From Capnocytophaga sp. (GTDB taxonomy: Bacteria > Bacteroidota > Bacteroidia > Flavobacteriales > Flavobacteriaceae): a stretch of DNA of 36,984 nucleotides. This document shows, one piece after another, positions 1 to 7,806 of this stretch (its first letter is position 1; each line of letters starts with the position of its first letter). The stretch spans positions 1-36,984 of the forward strand of contig NZ_JAUNKD010000025.1 in the NCBI RefSeq assembly GCF_030532915.1. The letters run 5' to 3'. A program made the translations under genes and the position numbers. The notes under the pieces were generated by a model. The model worked only from the letters and a program-made list of their open reading frames with translations. It was not told the DNA's origin and ran no database searches.

Positions 1-2
1 GG

Positions 3-236
3 CAATACGACCATTGTTTTTTGGCGGAAAATTGCGAACTGACCCTTGCCGACCGCGTGTTTTGTGGCGTGTCATTCAAAGGCGATTTGGGCAAAGAAGC
101 GATTTTGCGATTGCTCAAAAACCGACTTAATCAGCTGAAAATCAACTTTGGCGAAATTCAAAACAACGCCTTTATGATTGATAATCAAACCTTTCCGCTT
201 TCGGACTGCAAAGCCGTGATATACGATTACGATTAA
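3..236 (+). CDS. 3' part of an unrecognised small protein
   Basis: The frame is open from the left edge of the window and ends in TAA at 234-236, so only the C-terminal 77 or so residues are seen. A TTG at 21 could serve as a start, but the reading frame continues upstream of it, so the gene probably begins outside the window. The visible part is mixed alpha/beta and ends in acidic and aromatic residues (IYDYD). I recognise no domain. It is co-directional with the immunity-like genes that follow and is probably the last part of another member of that array. Confidence 0.5.
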   Translation, partial: QYDHCFLAENCELTLADRVFCGVSFKGDLGKEAILRLLKNRLNQLKINFGEIQNNAFMIDNQTFPLSDCKAVIYDYD

Positions 237-300
237 AAACCCACAGAGCAAACGATTTTGTCCGAAAAATCATTAATTTTGTAATATAATTTAACATCTT

Positions 301-1380
301 ATGAACTGTAGCTTAAACTTTTGGAGCATTTCTAATTTTCGCAATTTTCGTGAGGATTTGCCCACTTACAAAGCAAAAATTGAGCAAAACGATTTAGACC
401 GCATTCAAATCCAAGAAGGCAGTAATTTAAACGAAGTTTTGCCAGTGTTAAAAAAGGAAATTTACGCCCAACATCGCGATATGCCTTTGCGATTTTTTCT
501 GTATCAAAACTTTGATATTGAGTGGATTACAAGCATTACCGAAGTGAAAAAACTCTACATTGAGGCGTATTATAACATTCACAATCTGGACAAATTAGAG
601 GCGTTTAAAAACTTAAAAATGTTGGTGTTGGAATGCGATTTTTGCACTGTGCCGAACCTTGATTTTTTAACAAATTTGCCTGAAGATTTGGAGGTTTTGG
701 CTTTGACTACCATCGGAAAATCAAAAAAGCTGGATTTAAGCCCCATTGCCCATTTTAAAAAACTTAAATTTTTGTATATCAATGGTATAGAAAAGAATTT
801 GGACAAGGTTTTGCCACAATTTACCCAGCTGGAAGAATTACGATTGCGAAGCGTCTCCAAGCCGAAAAATATGGATTGCCTTGCCGAACTGAAACAACTC
901 AAAAATGTTACTTTTCAATTGTGCGGTTTTGAGAATATCGATGTGTTATCAAACTTAAAATCAGTCCGTTACTTACAACTTTGGCGACTGCCCAAACTGA
1001 CGAATTTGGATTTTATTTCCAAAATGGACGGACTACAACATTTATTTATCGAAACGCTAAACGGCATTGAAAAATTCCCCAATGTAGCTGATTTACAGAA
1101 ACTTCTGCGTGTGATAATCACTTCGTGCAAAAACATTACCGATTTTAGCGAGGTGGCAAAAAGTAAATCCATCAAGGAATTTGCCATACAAAATGCCACA
1201 CAAACCGATTTAACCATTTTTAAGCCAATTTTACAAAATATACATATTGAGCATATTGGTATCGGTTATGAAAAAGTTGCCACACAAAAAGAAATGTTTG
1301 CCCTTGCCCAACAGTGTGGGCGTGAGCGTATTGCGGTGTATCGCTACCCTGATTTTGCTAAATTTGAGTTTGAAGAATAG
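301..1380 (+). CDS. Leucine-rich-repeat protein, probable immunity-type
   Basis: This 359-residue protein carries degenerate leucine-rich repeats from about residue 75 to 310. Successive units of about 22-25 residues have the internalin-like pattern L..L..L.L......L, for example around LKMLVLECDF, LKFLYINGI, LEELRLRSVS and LQHLFIETL. There is no signal peptide or membrane segment, so it is predicted to be cytoplasmic and to act by protein binding. LRR proteins of this sort are common in arrays of immunity genes next to contact-dependent toxins, and its neighbours are SUKH-type proteins; the immunity role is inferred from that context only. A weak -7 box TAATTTTG lies at 274-281. The ATG at 301 is the first in frame. 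Confidence 0.8.
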   Translation: MNCSLNFWSISNFRNFREDLPTYKAKIEQNDLDRIQIQEGSNLNEVLPVLKKEIYAQHRDMPLRFFLYQNFDIEWITSITEVKKLYIEAYYNIHNLDKLEAFKNLKMLVLECDFCTVPNLDFLTNLPEDLEVLALTTIGKSKKLDLSPIAHFKKLKFLYINGIEKNLDKVLPQFTQLEELRLRSVSKPKNMDCLAELKQLKNVTFQLCGFENIDVLSNLKSVRYLQLWRLPKLTNLDFISKMDGLQHLFIETLNGIEKFPNVADLQKLLRVIITSCKNITDFSEVAKSKSIKEFAIQNATQTDLTIFKPILQNIHIEHIGIGYEKVATQKEMFALAQQCGRERIAVYRYPDFAKFEFEE

Positions 1381-1468
1381 TGGAATTTTAATGAAAAAGA
1401 AGGATTTAAGAAATAAAGATAATTATCATAAAATCAGTAAATAACGATGAATTTTAACAATAAAACCA

Positions 1469-1894
1469 ATGCAAAAACCATATTATTATCACCTTTTTGT
1501 GGCACGAATTATTGAGGGGAAAACCCGCGAATTTGATGCGTATATCTTTGATGAAGAACATAACAATCCATTGTTTTTCAAAGAATTATATATAAACGAT
1601 TACCTGCCAGAAGATTACGGCTTGGAAGTGCTAAACCCTGATTTTCGGTATGATTTTCCGCTGTCAGAATTGTCTTTTAATTCTTTGGTAAAAAGTGAAG
1701 ATATTCCTAAAATAAGTGAATTTTGCATAAAACAGGGCGTTATTCCCAATTCGTATGTAACTTTGTATCGACAAGGCTTGAAAATCGATAAATCAGTTTC
1801 GCTTTCGTATCCAAATCTGTATTATATCGGTGAATATGAGATGGATACAGAGGCGTTAGAGAACGAAAAGGAAGTGTATACACATTTGTTTTAG
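1469..1894 (+). CDS. Hypothetical protein (141 aa) in immunity-gene array
   Basis: I do not recognise this protein. It is 141 residues long, acidic and rich in aromatic residues (it opens MQKPYYYHLFVARI), with no signal peptide, membrane helix or obvious motif. The N-terminal half looks like beta strands alternating with short loops. It lies 88 bases after the LRR gene and 37 bases before a SUKH gene, on the same strand. Size, solitary domain and position fit an immunity protein of a polymorphic toxin system, but nothing in the sequence proves it. Confidence 0.6.
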   Translation: MQKPYYYHLFVARIIEGKTREFDAYIFDEEHNNPLFFKELYINDYLPEDYGLEVLNPDFRYDFPLSELSFNSLVKSEDIPKISEFCIKQGVIPNSYVTLYRQGLKIDKSVSLSYPNLYYIGEYEMDTEALENEKEVYTHLF

Positions 1895-1912
1895 GAATAA
1901 AATATATTTTTG
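1885..1912 (+). promoter_or_regulatory. Bacteroidota-type promoter before a SUKH gene
   Basis: A TTTG at 1885-1888 is followed after 16 bases by TATTTTTG at 1905-1912, which matches the Bacteroidota -7 consensus TAnnTTTG. The ATG of the SUKH gene is 20 bases further on. The -33 box lies inside the end of the preceding gene, so this gene could be transcribed independently of the genes upstream. Confidence 0.5.
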
Positions 1913-1931
1913 TAAAAACTAAAAAAAACTT

Positions 1932-2408
1932 ATGAACCAAAATATTCAGTATATCAACGAGTTACTTTTAAAAAGCAAAGGCAAAATGATTCCCTATGGC
2001 GATAATGAATATCGTTTTGAGCTAAAACAAAAGGTCAGCCAAGAGGAAATTTTGCAATTTGAACGGCAGTATAACATCTCATTTCCAGTTGATTACAAAG
2101 ATTTTTTGCTGTCGGTAGGGGCGTGTACGCTTTTTGAAACGGACTATGGTTTGGGCGTAGATTTTCTGTCGCCTGATGCCATTTTTGGCTGGTCAAAACA
2201 AGTTTTTGAAGGTACGGGCGTGGATTTGTTTCCTGACTGCCTTATCGTCGGCTCGGCAAACGGTCATCCGATGGGCTTTTTCATCCAAAAACAAGAGGCA
2301 AATTTTGGGGTTTTCTATGCCGATATTCCGCCTGAATATTGGGAGAAAGACACTGATTTTATGAACTTTAACAGTTGGTTAGCCGATTTGATACAATCAG
2401 CATCATAA
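1932..2408 (+). CDS. SMI1/KNR4 (SUKH) family protein
   Basis: This is a 158-residue SUKH-superfamily protein. The diagnostic N-terminal pattern is clear at about residues 37-60: a helix ending in FERQYNISFPVDYKDFLLSV, that is, the ...LP..Y..FL...G signature that opens the SMI1/KNR4 fold. It is followed by GA and an FETDYG-like loop, and later by a typical aspartate/aromatic-rich strand region around FFIQ and VFYADIPPEYW. SUKH proteins are known as immunity proteins that neutralise nuclease and other toxins delivered between competing bacteria. The partner toxin is not visible here. It is cytoplasmic by prediction and has its own promoter-like sequence upstream. Confidence 0.85.
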   Translation: MNQNIQYINELLLKSKGKMIPYGDNEYRFELKQKVSQEEILQFERQYNISFPVDYKDFLLSVGACTLFETDYGLGVDFLSPDAIFGWSKQVFEGTGVDLFPDCLIVGSANGHPMGFFIQKQEANFGVFYADIPPEYWEKDTDFMNFNSWLADLIQSAS

Positions 2409-2472
2409 CCTAATTTTTTTCTCGTATTTATACAAAATTACAAAATAATTTTATTCATTAAATCAGCAACTT

Positions 2473-3183
2473 ATGAAAAATACGATTTATTACATCGGAG
2501 AAAAATATCCCGTTAATGAAAGCGATATTTTACAAATAGAACACACCGTAAATTACGAATTACCAGCTGATTACAAAGATTTTTTAAGCGATTACGGCTA
2601 TGGCAATCTCAATGAATTATTGCTGTTTGAAACGCCTGATGCAGATTTGATAAAAAACAATTTTGCCGAACATTTAGATTTATGGAAATGGGATAAATCA
2701 CTGCAAAACAAAACCTTAAATAGTGTTTGCATTGCCGAAAGCACGGACGGTGATGTCGTTGTTGCCCTTGACGATAAGTCCTTACCTTACTTGTTGTTAC
2801 CACGACATTCGGAATATCCGAAATCGTTCGCAACACTTTGGGAATTAGTTGATTGGTATAAAAAAGAGTATCGCCTTGAATGGCTTTATTTTGATTCGTT
2901 CTATCAAAATGATTGGCGATTTTTTCGGATTGAAGACGATTTTTTGGATTTGACCCTTGAAAAAATAGCCGTTCTTTACAAAAAATTCAAGAAAAACTAT
3001 GCAGTTGATGCCATTTTTGTGAAAGAAAACTACCAGCCCAAGTGCGTTTTGCAAAATATCGGCGGTTGGGTTCATTTTAATTTGGATACGGGCGAAATCC
3101 GATTCAAATTTCAAAAAATCTTTACGCCCAAAGCCGAAGAAATCAGTCGTTTTTTACAACAATATGCCGTTATAACGAATTAA
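2473..3183 (+). CDS. SMI1/KNR4 (SUKH) family protein, long form
   Basis: The protein has 236 residues. The N-terminal 125 or so form a SUKH domain: ILQIEHTVNYELPADYKDFL at about residues 17-36 is the family signature, followed by a tyrosine/glycine turn and by a strand region ending near SFATLWELVDWYKKEY. The C-terminal 100 residues (after about 135) add a region with no recognised domain, rich in Phe, Asp and Lys. This makes it longer than single-domain SUKH proteins. It lies 64 bases after the preceding SUKH gene and 13 bases before the next gene, so it is likely co-transcribed with what follows. Immunity to an unseen toxin is the likely role. Confidence 0.82.
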   Translation: MKNTIYYIGEKYPVNESDILQIEHTVNYELPADYKDFLSDYGYGNLNELLLFETPDADLIKNNFAEHLDLWKWDKSLQNKTLNSVCIAESTDGDVVVALDDKSLPYLLLPRHSEYPKSFATLWELVDWYKKEYRLEWLYFDSFYQNDWRFFRIEDDFLDLTLEKIAVLYKKFKKNYAVDAIFVKENYQPKCVLQNIGGWVHFNLDTGEIRFKFQKIFTPKAEEISRFLQQYAVITN

Positions 3184-3196
3184 AAAACACCTTGTT

Positions 3197-3655
3197 ATGT
3201 TTAGCCTTTCACTACAAAAATTACTCGCTGAAAAGGGCATTCACATTGAGCGAAAAATCGCCAAAGAAGTGTTTGCCGAAAAAGAAAAATACCTCACCGA
3301 TTTATATCAAAATGCTGGTTATGAATCTGTTCCGAAATCGGTAATTTTATTTTTGTCTTATTTTGACAATCAGCAAATTGTGCATAAAGGACAAAAAATT
3401 GAGTTTTGTTTGTCATACACGATGCAATTTTTCACACATTCCAAAGTAACTCAGACCGAAAAATTATTGGAAAAACGCATTTTTCCGCTGGGGACGATGG
3501 CATCGGGCTGGTACGACCTTTTTGCGGACGAGTCAGGGGCGGTTTTTGCCTTCCATATTGAGGGCGATGAGCTGATTTTTTACGGCGAAAATCCGTTTTT
3601 GGCACTGCAAAATATTTTAAAAAACTCGCCCATCGAAACTACGATGTTTCGTTAA
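3197..3655 (+). CDS. SUKH-3-like immunity protein
   Basis: This 152-residue protein fits the SUKH-3 type. An N-terminal region with a helix followed by VPKSVILFLSYF (the start of a strand/helix unit) leads to the C-terminal hallmark around residues 112-142: a small-residue turn, DLFADESGAVFAF, and then YGENPFLALQNIL. SUKH-3 proteins share a related 'G..L..D..G.VY......YG..F..AL..LL' ending. The gene starts 13 bases after the previous stop, so it belongs to the same operon. The domain call is from memory of the family pattern and is less certain than for the two preceding genes. The role is presumed to be toxin neutralisation. Confidence 0.6.
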   Translation: MFSLSLQKLLAEKGIHIERKIAKEVFAEKEKYLTDLYQNAGYESVPKSVILFLSYFDNQQIVHKGQKIEFCLSYTMQFFTHSKVTQTEKLLEKRIFPLGTMASGWYDLFADESGAVFAFHIEGDELIFYGENPFLALQNILKNSPIETTMFR

Positions 3656-3677
3656 TTTTTTATAAAAATTGTGTTTT

Positions 3678-3986
3678 ATGGAATTTCAATCCGATAAAAT
3701 TTGGCTCTGTGAGGTTACTTTTTTTGGCAATCAACGGAAAACCCTGCCTGATTTGAGTTTAGGCACTTATCGTCCGCATTTGGTTGTCAAGGGCGAAACC
3801 GAATATTTGGGCGTTCGCTTTATTGAGGGCGAAGTTACTGAATTTGACAAACCTGTACTTTGCACAATTGCAGTACTTTACGATACGGTAGATTATTCAA
3901 AAATGATAGAAGACACCCCATTTTTCATAATGGAGGGAGCAAAGGCTGTCGGCGAGGGAGTTATTAAATTACTGGAAAACAAATAA
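3678..3986 (+). CDS. Free-standing EF-Tu domain 2/3-like protein
   Basis: The protein has 102 residues from the ATG at 3678; a TTG nine bases earlier (3669) would add three residues, but ATG is preferred. The sequence reads like a beta-barrel of translational GTPases without the GTPase domain: YRPHLVVKG near residue 30 recalls the FRPQF/YRPHL stretch of EF-Tu, and FFIMEGAKAVGEGVIK near the C-terminus recalls the F.IREGGRTVG.G ending of EF-Tu domain 3. No Walker motif is present. Small proteins of this type occur singly in bacterial genomes with no assigned function. Here the gene sits inside an array of immunity-type genes, 22 bases after the SUKH-3-like gene, which suggests a protective or decoy role; that is inference. 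Confidence 0.65.
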   Translation: MEFQSDKIWLCEVTFFGNQRKTLPDLSLGTYRPHLVVKGETEYLGVRFIEGEVTEFDKPVLCTIAVLYDTVDYSKMIEDTPFFIMEGAKAVGEGVIKLLENK

Positions 3987-4127
3987 TTGCAGGGAAGTGA
4001 TATATCGCTTTCGCCAAATGCATTCCGCTGAAAATTCGCAACCAACTCTGGCAAAGTATATCAAAATGATAAAATGCGTCAAATCCGTAAATTATGTTTA
4101 TTTTTGTCTTTTGAGAGAAACTTAAAA

Positions 4128-4445
4128 ATGAATATTCAGGATTTTAGTGGCAAAAACTGGCAAATACAGCACGATAATTTTTCGTGGATTTTTCAGTGTG
4201 AGAACTTTGACCAAATTAAAGCGGATTTAAGCGAAGATTTATTGCAAATGGAAAACGGGCGGTATATAATTGATATTGGCTGGTACGCTGGTGTTGAGGC
4301 GTTTATCCTATTTTACATTGAAAATGAGGACTGGGAGCGACCCGTGATGCGGTATTCATCAGCAAATATTAATGAAATTTGTGCAGAATTGCGGCGGATT
4401 CTTAGTGTGATTGACACTCATTCCCTGTCGAAAACCGAAAAATAA
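4128..4445 (+). CDS. Hypothetical protein in immunity-gene array
   Basis: From the ATG at 4128 the protein has 105 residues (MNIQDFSGKNWQIQ...). An in-frame ATG at 4074 would add 18 residues, but those are basic and hydrophobic, unlike the rest, and the ATG at 4128 is preceded by an A-rich stretch, as is usual for starts in this phylum. The protein is acidic, with alternating beta strands (WIFQCENFDQI, YIIDIGWYAGVEAFILFYI) and a C-terminal helix. I recognise no family. Size and position fit a small immunity protein. Confidence 0.55.
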   Translation: MNIQDFSGKNWQIQHDNFSWIFQCENFDQIKADLSEDLLQMENGRYIIDIGWYAGVEAFILFYIENEDWERPVMRYSSANINEICAELRRILSVIDTHSLSKTEK

Positions 4446-4486
4446 AGAAATTAATCGTGTATGTTTAAAATCGAAACCAATTTAAA

Positions 4487-5086
4487 ATGAAAGAAACAAA
4501 AACGGAAATAGAACAAAGTACCGAGCGGTTTTTTGCGGAGATTCCGTTTGAAAATTGGCTTGGTAACGTGGGTAAATTTCCTACTGATAGTCATGTGTTT
4601 AGTCCTTTTTTGGTGGAAAATGTCGGTGATGCCCAAAAGGTGAAAACGAGCATTGATTCCATCGCTTGGGAAAATTTTGACCTCGACAACAGAAACGCCC
4701 TGTTTGCCTTTGCTGATAAACATTTTAAAAATCTTAATACCAACGATTTAACAATGGTAGCCGTTCAAAAATTAAACTTGAAAAAATCGGTTTTGGAGCA
4801 AAAAATCCGCGAAAAACAACTACCCGACCAAGTCTTTGATTTTGTGTTACTTGGCGTGGTGATGAGTGCCTTTATGGAATTTTTTATGCAGGAACAAAAC
4901 CCCAAAATGCCGATTGATGTCAGTCGTAACTTATTAAAAATCTTAAACTTAGGCTATTTGCCCTGTGGTTGGAAACCCCAAAAAGAAACCTCGGAAATAG
5001 CCTACGACCCTATCTATTTTGTAACCGACAACCTACAAAAATCTGCCTTATTTGACTATAAATCAGGCGTTTTGTTGGTGTTTTAA
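4487..5086 (+). CDS. Hypothetical protein (199 aa) in immunity-gene array
   Basis: I do not recognise this protein. It is 199 residues long and soluble by prediction, although a hydrophobic stretch around residues 117-135 (FDFVLLGVVMSAFMEFFM) could be a buried helix. The N-terminal half is acidic and the centre helical. The start ATG follows an A-rich stretch. It lies 41 bases after the previous gene and 11 bases before the next SUKH gene, so the two are probably co-transcribed. The immunity function is inferred from context only. Confidence 0.6.
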   Translation: MKETKTEIEQSTERFFAEIPFENWLGNVGKFPTDSHVFSPFLVENVGDAQKVKTSIDSIAWENFDLDNRNALFAFADKHFKNLNTNDLTMVAVQKLNLKKSVLEQKIREKQLPDQVFDFVLLGVVMSAFMEFFMQEQNPKMPIDVSRNLLKILNLGYLPCGWKPQKETSEIAYDPIYFVTDNLQKSALFDYKSGVLLVF

Positions 5087-5097
5087 ATAAAATAAAT

Positions 5098-5538
5098 ATG
5101 CAAAGAATCATTCAAATTGAGCAGGAAAACGGCTTTGAGCTACCTGCTTCGTACAAAAAGATGTTGGCAAGTTTTGAATTGTTTATGTTGCTGGAAATGA
5201 GCGACCAAGAAATCGATTTGCACAACAAAAACCGCCTAACCGAGTCAGTTGGAAAAGGCTCGCAAAGTTGGGAATATGTCAAAATCTGGGCAAGTGAGGA
5301 CACTCGCATACAAAACAATGCCGTACGCCGACACGACAAACCCAAAGAAAGCGTTGATTTAAAGCGACTTACCCAAAGTTTTATGTTTGCCGATGGCGGT
5401 GATGGCGTTCGCTTATACTTTGATATTCAGGATAATATGTCCGTTTGGGCGTATTATACGGACGATGGCAGTGTGGGGAAAATCGCCGATAGTTTTGACG
5501 AAATTCTTGAAAATAGTGAAGTTATTGAAAGTGAGTAA
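5098..5538 (+). CDS. SMI1/KNR4 (SUKH) family protein
   Basis: This 146-residue protein opens directly with the SUKH signature: IIQIEQENGFELPASYKKML at residues 3-22 matches the 'I..E...g..LP..yk..l' pattern. It then runs into a loop region, a strand region with FMFADGGDGVRLYFDI near residue 100, and VWAYYTDDG followed by ...IADSFDEILE. The last part matches the family's usual 'g..gdgd.y..d' and 'iA.sF.e.l' ending. It is a compact single-domain SUKH protein, presumed to neutralise a toxin. The gene starts 11 bases after the preceding stop. Confidence 0.8.
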   Translation: MQRIIQIEQENGFELPASYKKMLASFELFMLLEMSDQEIDLHNKNRLTESVGKGSQSWEYVKIWASEDTRIQNNAVRRHDKPKESVDLKRLTQSFMFADGGDGVRLYFDIQDNMSVWAYYTDDGSVGKIADSFDEILENSEVIESE

Positions 5539-5600
5539 ATTACACCTCTATTTCAAAGCAACAATGAAGTTCCCAACTTATAAAAAACAATCGTAAAACA

Positions 5601-5981
5601 ATGAAAATGTTATCATTACAGAAGAAATACACTATCGCTCAGGTAATTGAATTTTATTTAAAGGAGCAAAATTCGTCCGAAAAATCAATGGATTTTGATT
5701 ATGTCGATTTATTCAGCGAACAAGCCTTAACGACCATCGAAAAAGACAGTTTTTGCTATCTTGATGAGCCGCTCAACGATGATTTGATAGACGAGGACGA
5801 AAACCCCGAAGGCTATTCCGATTTTGTGCTAAAAAACAATTTGGAAATGCTTTGCAGTGGCGAAATACTGGGCAGTGTCATTTGCAATACGCTCCACCAA
5901 AACGAAAACGCCAGCATTCAAGATATGATTGACAATCTGAATTTTTATATCAAAAACGACACTTTTAAAACCTTTGATTAA
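5601..5981 (+). CDS. Small acidic protein, possibly DUF7716-like
   Basis: The protein has 126 residues and is strongly acidic. It has an N-terminal helix (YTIAQVIEFYLKEQ), a central strand ending in a DEPLNDDLIDEDENPEGYSDF loop and a C-terminal helix plus FYIKNDTF. The spacing of the early helix, the acidic central turn and the final 'FNyYl.nD.F' element resembles the DUF7716 group of small proteins found among immunity genes; this is a weak resemblance from memory. No membrane segment is present. It lies 62 bases after the SUKH gene. Confidence 0.55.
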   Translation: MKMLSLQKKYTIAQVIEFYLKEQNSSEKSMDFDYVDLFSEQALTTIEKDSFCYLDEPLNDDLIDEDENPEGYSDFVLKNNLEMLCSGEILGSVICNTLHQNENASIQDMIDNLNFYIKNDTFKTFD

Positions 5982-6071
5982 CAAGTAATTGCAGATTAAA
6001 TGTAAAGGCAACATCTTTTTTGTAAAAACGCCTGTCAAGGCACTTGACAACTTAACTATAAAACACTGACA

Positions 6072-6797
6072 ATGAGAATCCTAAAAGAAATTCACACTTA
6101 CGAACGACACGAAAAAAACACATCGGACTCGTGGCAAATATTTCATTTTGAGGGCGACACCTACCCCGGTTGGGTGTTTGACGAGCAACGCATCGCCTCC
6201 AAACTTGCCGAATCAGATTTTTCCATCGGTGAGGAAGACCATCTGTATGTGATTTTGAATCCGAATATTGCCGAAAACAGCATCGAATTTAGCAAATTGC
6301 ACTTCGATAAACGCACTTTGTACGCCGATTTTGGAGTAAATCCGCAACATTTTAACGCTTTATCGCAAAAAAAGAAGGATTTTTTCGTCAGAAATATCAT
6401 TTTTTCGGTCTTAAAAACCAAATCAACGCCTGAAATGCGCTTTTTCTTGGAAGAAACACAGCAAAAAATCGAAAAACACGGCAAAAACATCGAGATTTTG
6501 TACAAAGCCAAAGAAACTTCGCAATATAGCATTCGGATTTTTTTTCAAATCAATCCTGAGGGCAGACCGCTTTCGTTGAAGGAAAAAAACGGTGGTGTGG
6601 CAATCATCAAATACCTCAACAAGCAATCGGGCGAGGAAAAGGCGTTTCGTTATCCGCTGTTTTTTTATGATGATATTTATTATTTGATGAATGCTATTTC
6701 ACTGAAAAACAACGAAATAATCATAAAACCCAAAACCTCTTTACGAGCCGAAGTGTACAATCAGAAATACGCCGTTCCGATAATATTTCGCCTTTGA
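6072..6797 (+). CDS. Hypothetical protein (241 aa) in immunity-gene array
   Basis: I do not recognise this 241-residue soluble protein. It is rich in Phe, Lys and Glu. A helical segment around residues 105-145 (KKDFFVRNIIFSVL... and FFLEETQQKIEKHGKNIEIL) joins two beta-rich parts. There is no signal peptide or known motif. It is preceded by 90 bases without a clear promoter and shares its direction with the rest of the array, of which it is the penultimate member. An immunity role is possible but not shown. Confidence 0.55.
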   Translation: MRILKEIHTYERHEKNTSDSWQIFHFEGDTYPGWVFDEQRIASKLAESDFSIGEEDHLYVILNPNIAENSIEFSKLHFDKRTLYADFGVNPQHFNALSQKKKDFFVRNIIFSVLKTKSTPEMRFFLEETQQKIEKHGKNIEILYKAKETSQYSIRIFFQINPEGRPLSLKEKNGGVAIIKYLNKQSGEEKAFRYPLFFYDDIYYLMNAISLKNNEIIIKPKTSLRAEVYNQKYAVPIIFRL

Positions 6798-6824
6798 GAA
6801 TGATTTTTTCACAAAAAATTAGCG

Positions 6825-6832
6825 TATTTTTG
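6825..6832 (+). promoter_or_regulatory. -7 box before the DUF695-RraB gene
   Basis: TATTTTTG at 6825-6832 matches TAnnTTTG and stands 28 bases before the ATG at 6860. I see no TTTG at the usual distance upstream, so only the -7 element is supported. Confidence 0.4.
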
Positions 6833-6859
6833 TAATATTAATTCAATTAAAAACTTTTA

Positions 6860-7636
6860 ATGATGAATATGAATCAAATTTCGCAAAATTGGGACTTTTT
6901 CTTCTGCCAAATTGAGGGAAGCCCAGCCTCTATCCGTGTTAATTTAGGACTTTACGAAGTAGCTCCTATTCAGGATTTTAGCAAATCAATACGCTTTTTG
7001 GTAAAGATGCAAAACCCTACGGCTGAGGGACTTTCGTCCAACGAAGAATATCCTGTTTTGTGCGATATAGAAGACGCTCTTTTTGAGGTTTTAGCATCTA
7101 AAAACGCCCTTATGGCAGGAAGCGTTAAATGCGATGGATTTTTAGAATTTTGGGTATATGCCCAGAACACAGACGGTTTGGAAGCAGATTTTGGAGTGAT
7201 GATGAAAAAATCATTTGCAAATTATAAGTCTGGTTATCAAGAATTTGATGATTCGGAATGGGATACTTATTTTAATTTTTTATATCCTGATGCCTTTTCG
7301 ATGCAAAGCATAATGAACCGAAAATTGTACCGACAATTGCAAGAGCAGGGCGATGACGAAACCGTTGCCCGTGAAATAGACCATTGGCTTTATTTTTCAT
7401 CGCAAGAAGACGCTTTGGCATTTTGTGAAAAGGCTAAAAGTTTAGTTTACAGCATTTTATCCGAGCGAAAATTAGACGAACACCCAGACGACACGCATCC
7501 CTACCAAGTGCATATCACACGGCAAGATACGCCTTCACTCGACACAATGGACGATGTGGTTTGGGAATTGATGGAGGTTGTTGCTCCTTTAAATGGCATC
7601 TATGACGGTTGGGGCTGTAACATTGTAAAAAGCTGA
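6860..7636 (+). CDS. DUF695 and RraB-domain fusion protein
   Basis: The protein has 258 residues and two parts. Residues about 8-125 (QNWDFFFCQIEGSPASIRVN... to VWVYAQ-like strands) fit DUF695. Residues about 150-258 fit the RraB family: LYRQLQEQGDDETVAREIDHW, then a strand/helix FSSQEDALAFCEKA, then a second strand/helix pair and the ending APLNGIYDGWGCNIVKS, which matches the typical RraB end 'a...gG.yDGWg..v'. Free RraB in Escherichia coli inhibits RNase E. In this fusion the domain more likely serves as an immunity module, because it closes an array of immunity-type genes. Whether this organism's RNase E/G is a target is unknown. Confidence 0.78.
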   Translation: MMNMNQISQNWDFFFCQIEGSPASIRVNLGLYEVAPIQDFSKSIRFLVKMQNPTAEGLSSNEEYPVLCDIEDALFEVLASKNALMAGSVKCDGFLEFWVYAQNTDGLEADFGVMMKKSFANYKSGYQEFDDSEWDTYFNFLYPDAFSMQSIMNRKLYRQLQEQGDDETVAREIDHWLYFSSQEDALAFCEKAKSLVYSILSERKLDEHPDDTHPYQVHITRQDTPSLDTMDDVVWELMEVVAPLNGIYDGWGCNIVKS

Positions 7637-7670
7637 AAATGTGTGAATTGACGAGCATATGTAGGTCGTT

Positions 7671-7703
7671 GCAATGAAATGTTGCAAATATGCATTTCAT
7701 TGC
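7671..7703. repeat. 11-bp perfect inverted repeat after the immunity array
   Basis: GCAATGAAATG at 7671-7681 and CATTTCATTGC at 7693-7703 are perfect inverted copies separated by 11 bases. The hairpin stands 35 bases after the end of the DUF695-RraB gene but has no T-run behind it, so it is not a standard intrinsic terminator. It may end or stabilise the array transcript or be a protein-binding site. Confidence 0.55.
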
Positions 7704-7806
7704 GAATCATTAAGATTATCAACAGGTTATTTTGTATCTAATTACAAATATATAATTTCCAATTATTTGAAAATAAAAAATATATTCAATTTAATATGAA
7801 GGTACA

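Noticed and set aside
3669..3677. TTG start for the EF-Tu-like protein
   Set aside because: An ATG three codons later fits the family start better.
4074..4127. ATG at 4074 as start of the gene ending at 4445
   Set aside because: The extra 18 residues differ in composition from the rest, and the ATG at 4128 has the usual A-rich upstream region.
7671..7703. Intrinsic terminator at the end of the immunity array
   Set aside because: The inverted repeat is perfect, but no T-run follows on either strand, so it is listed only as a repeat.
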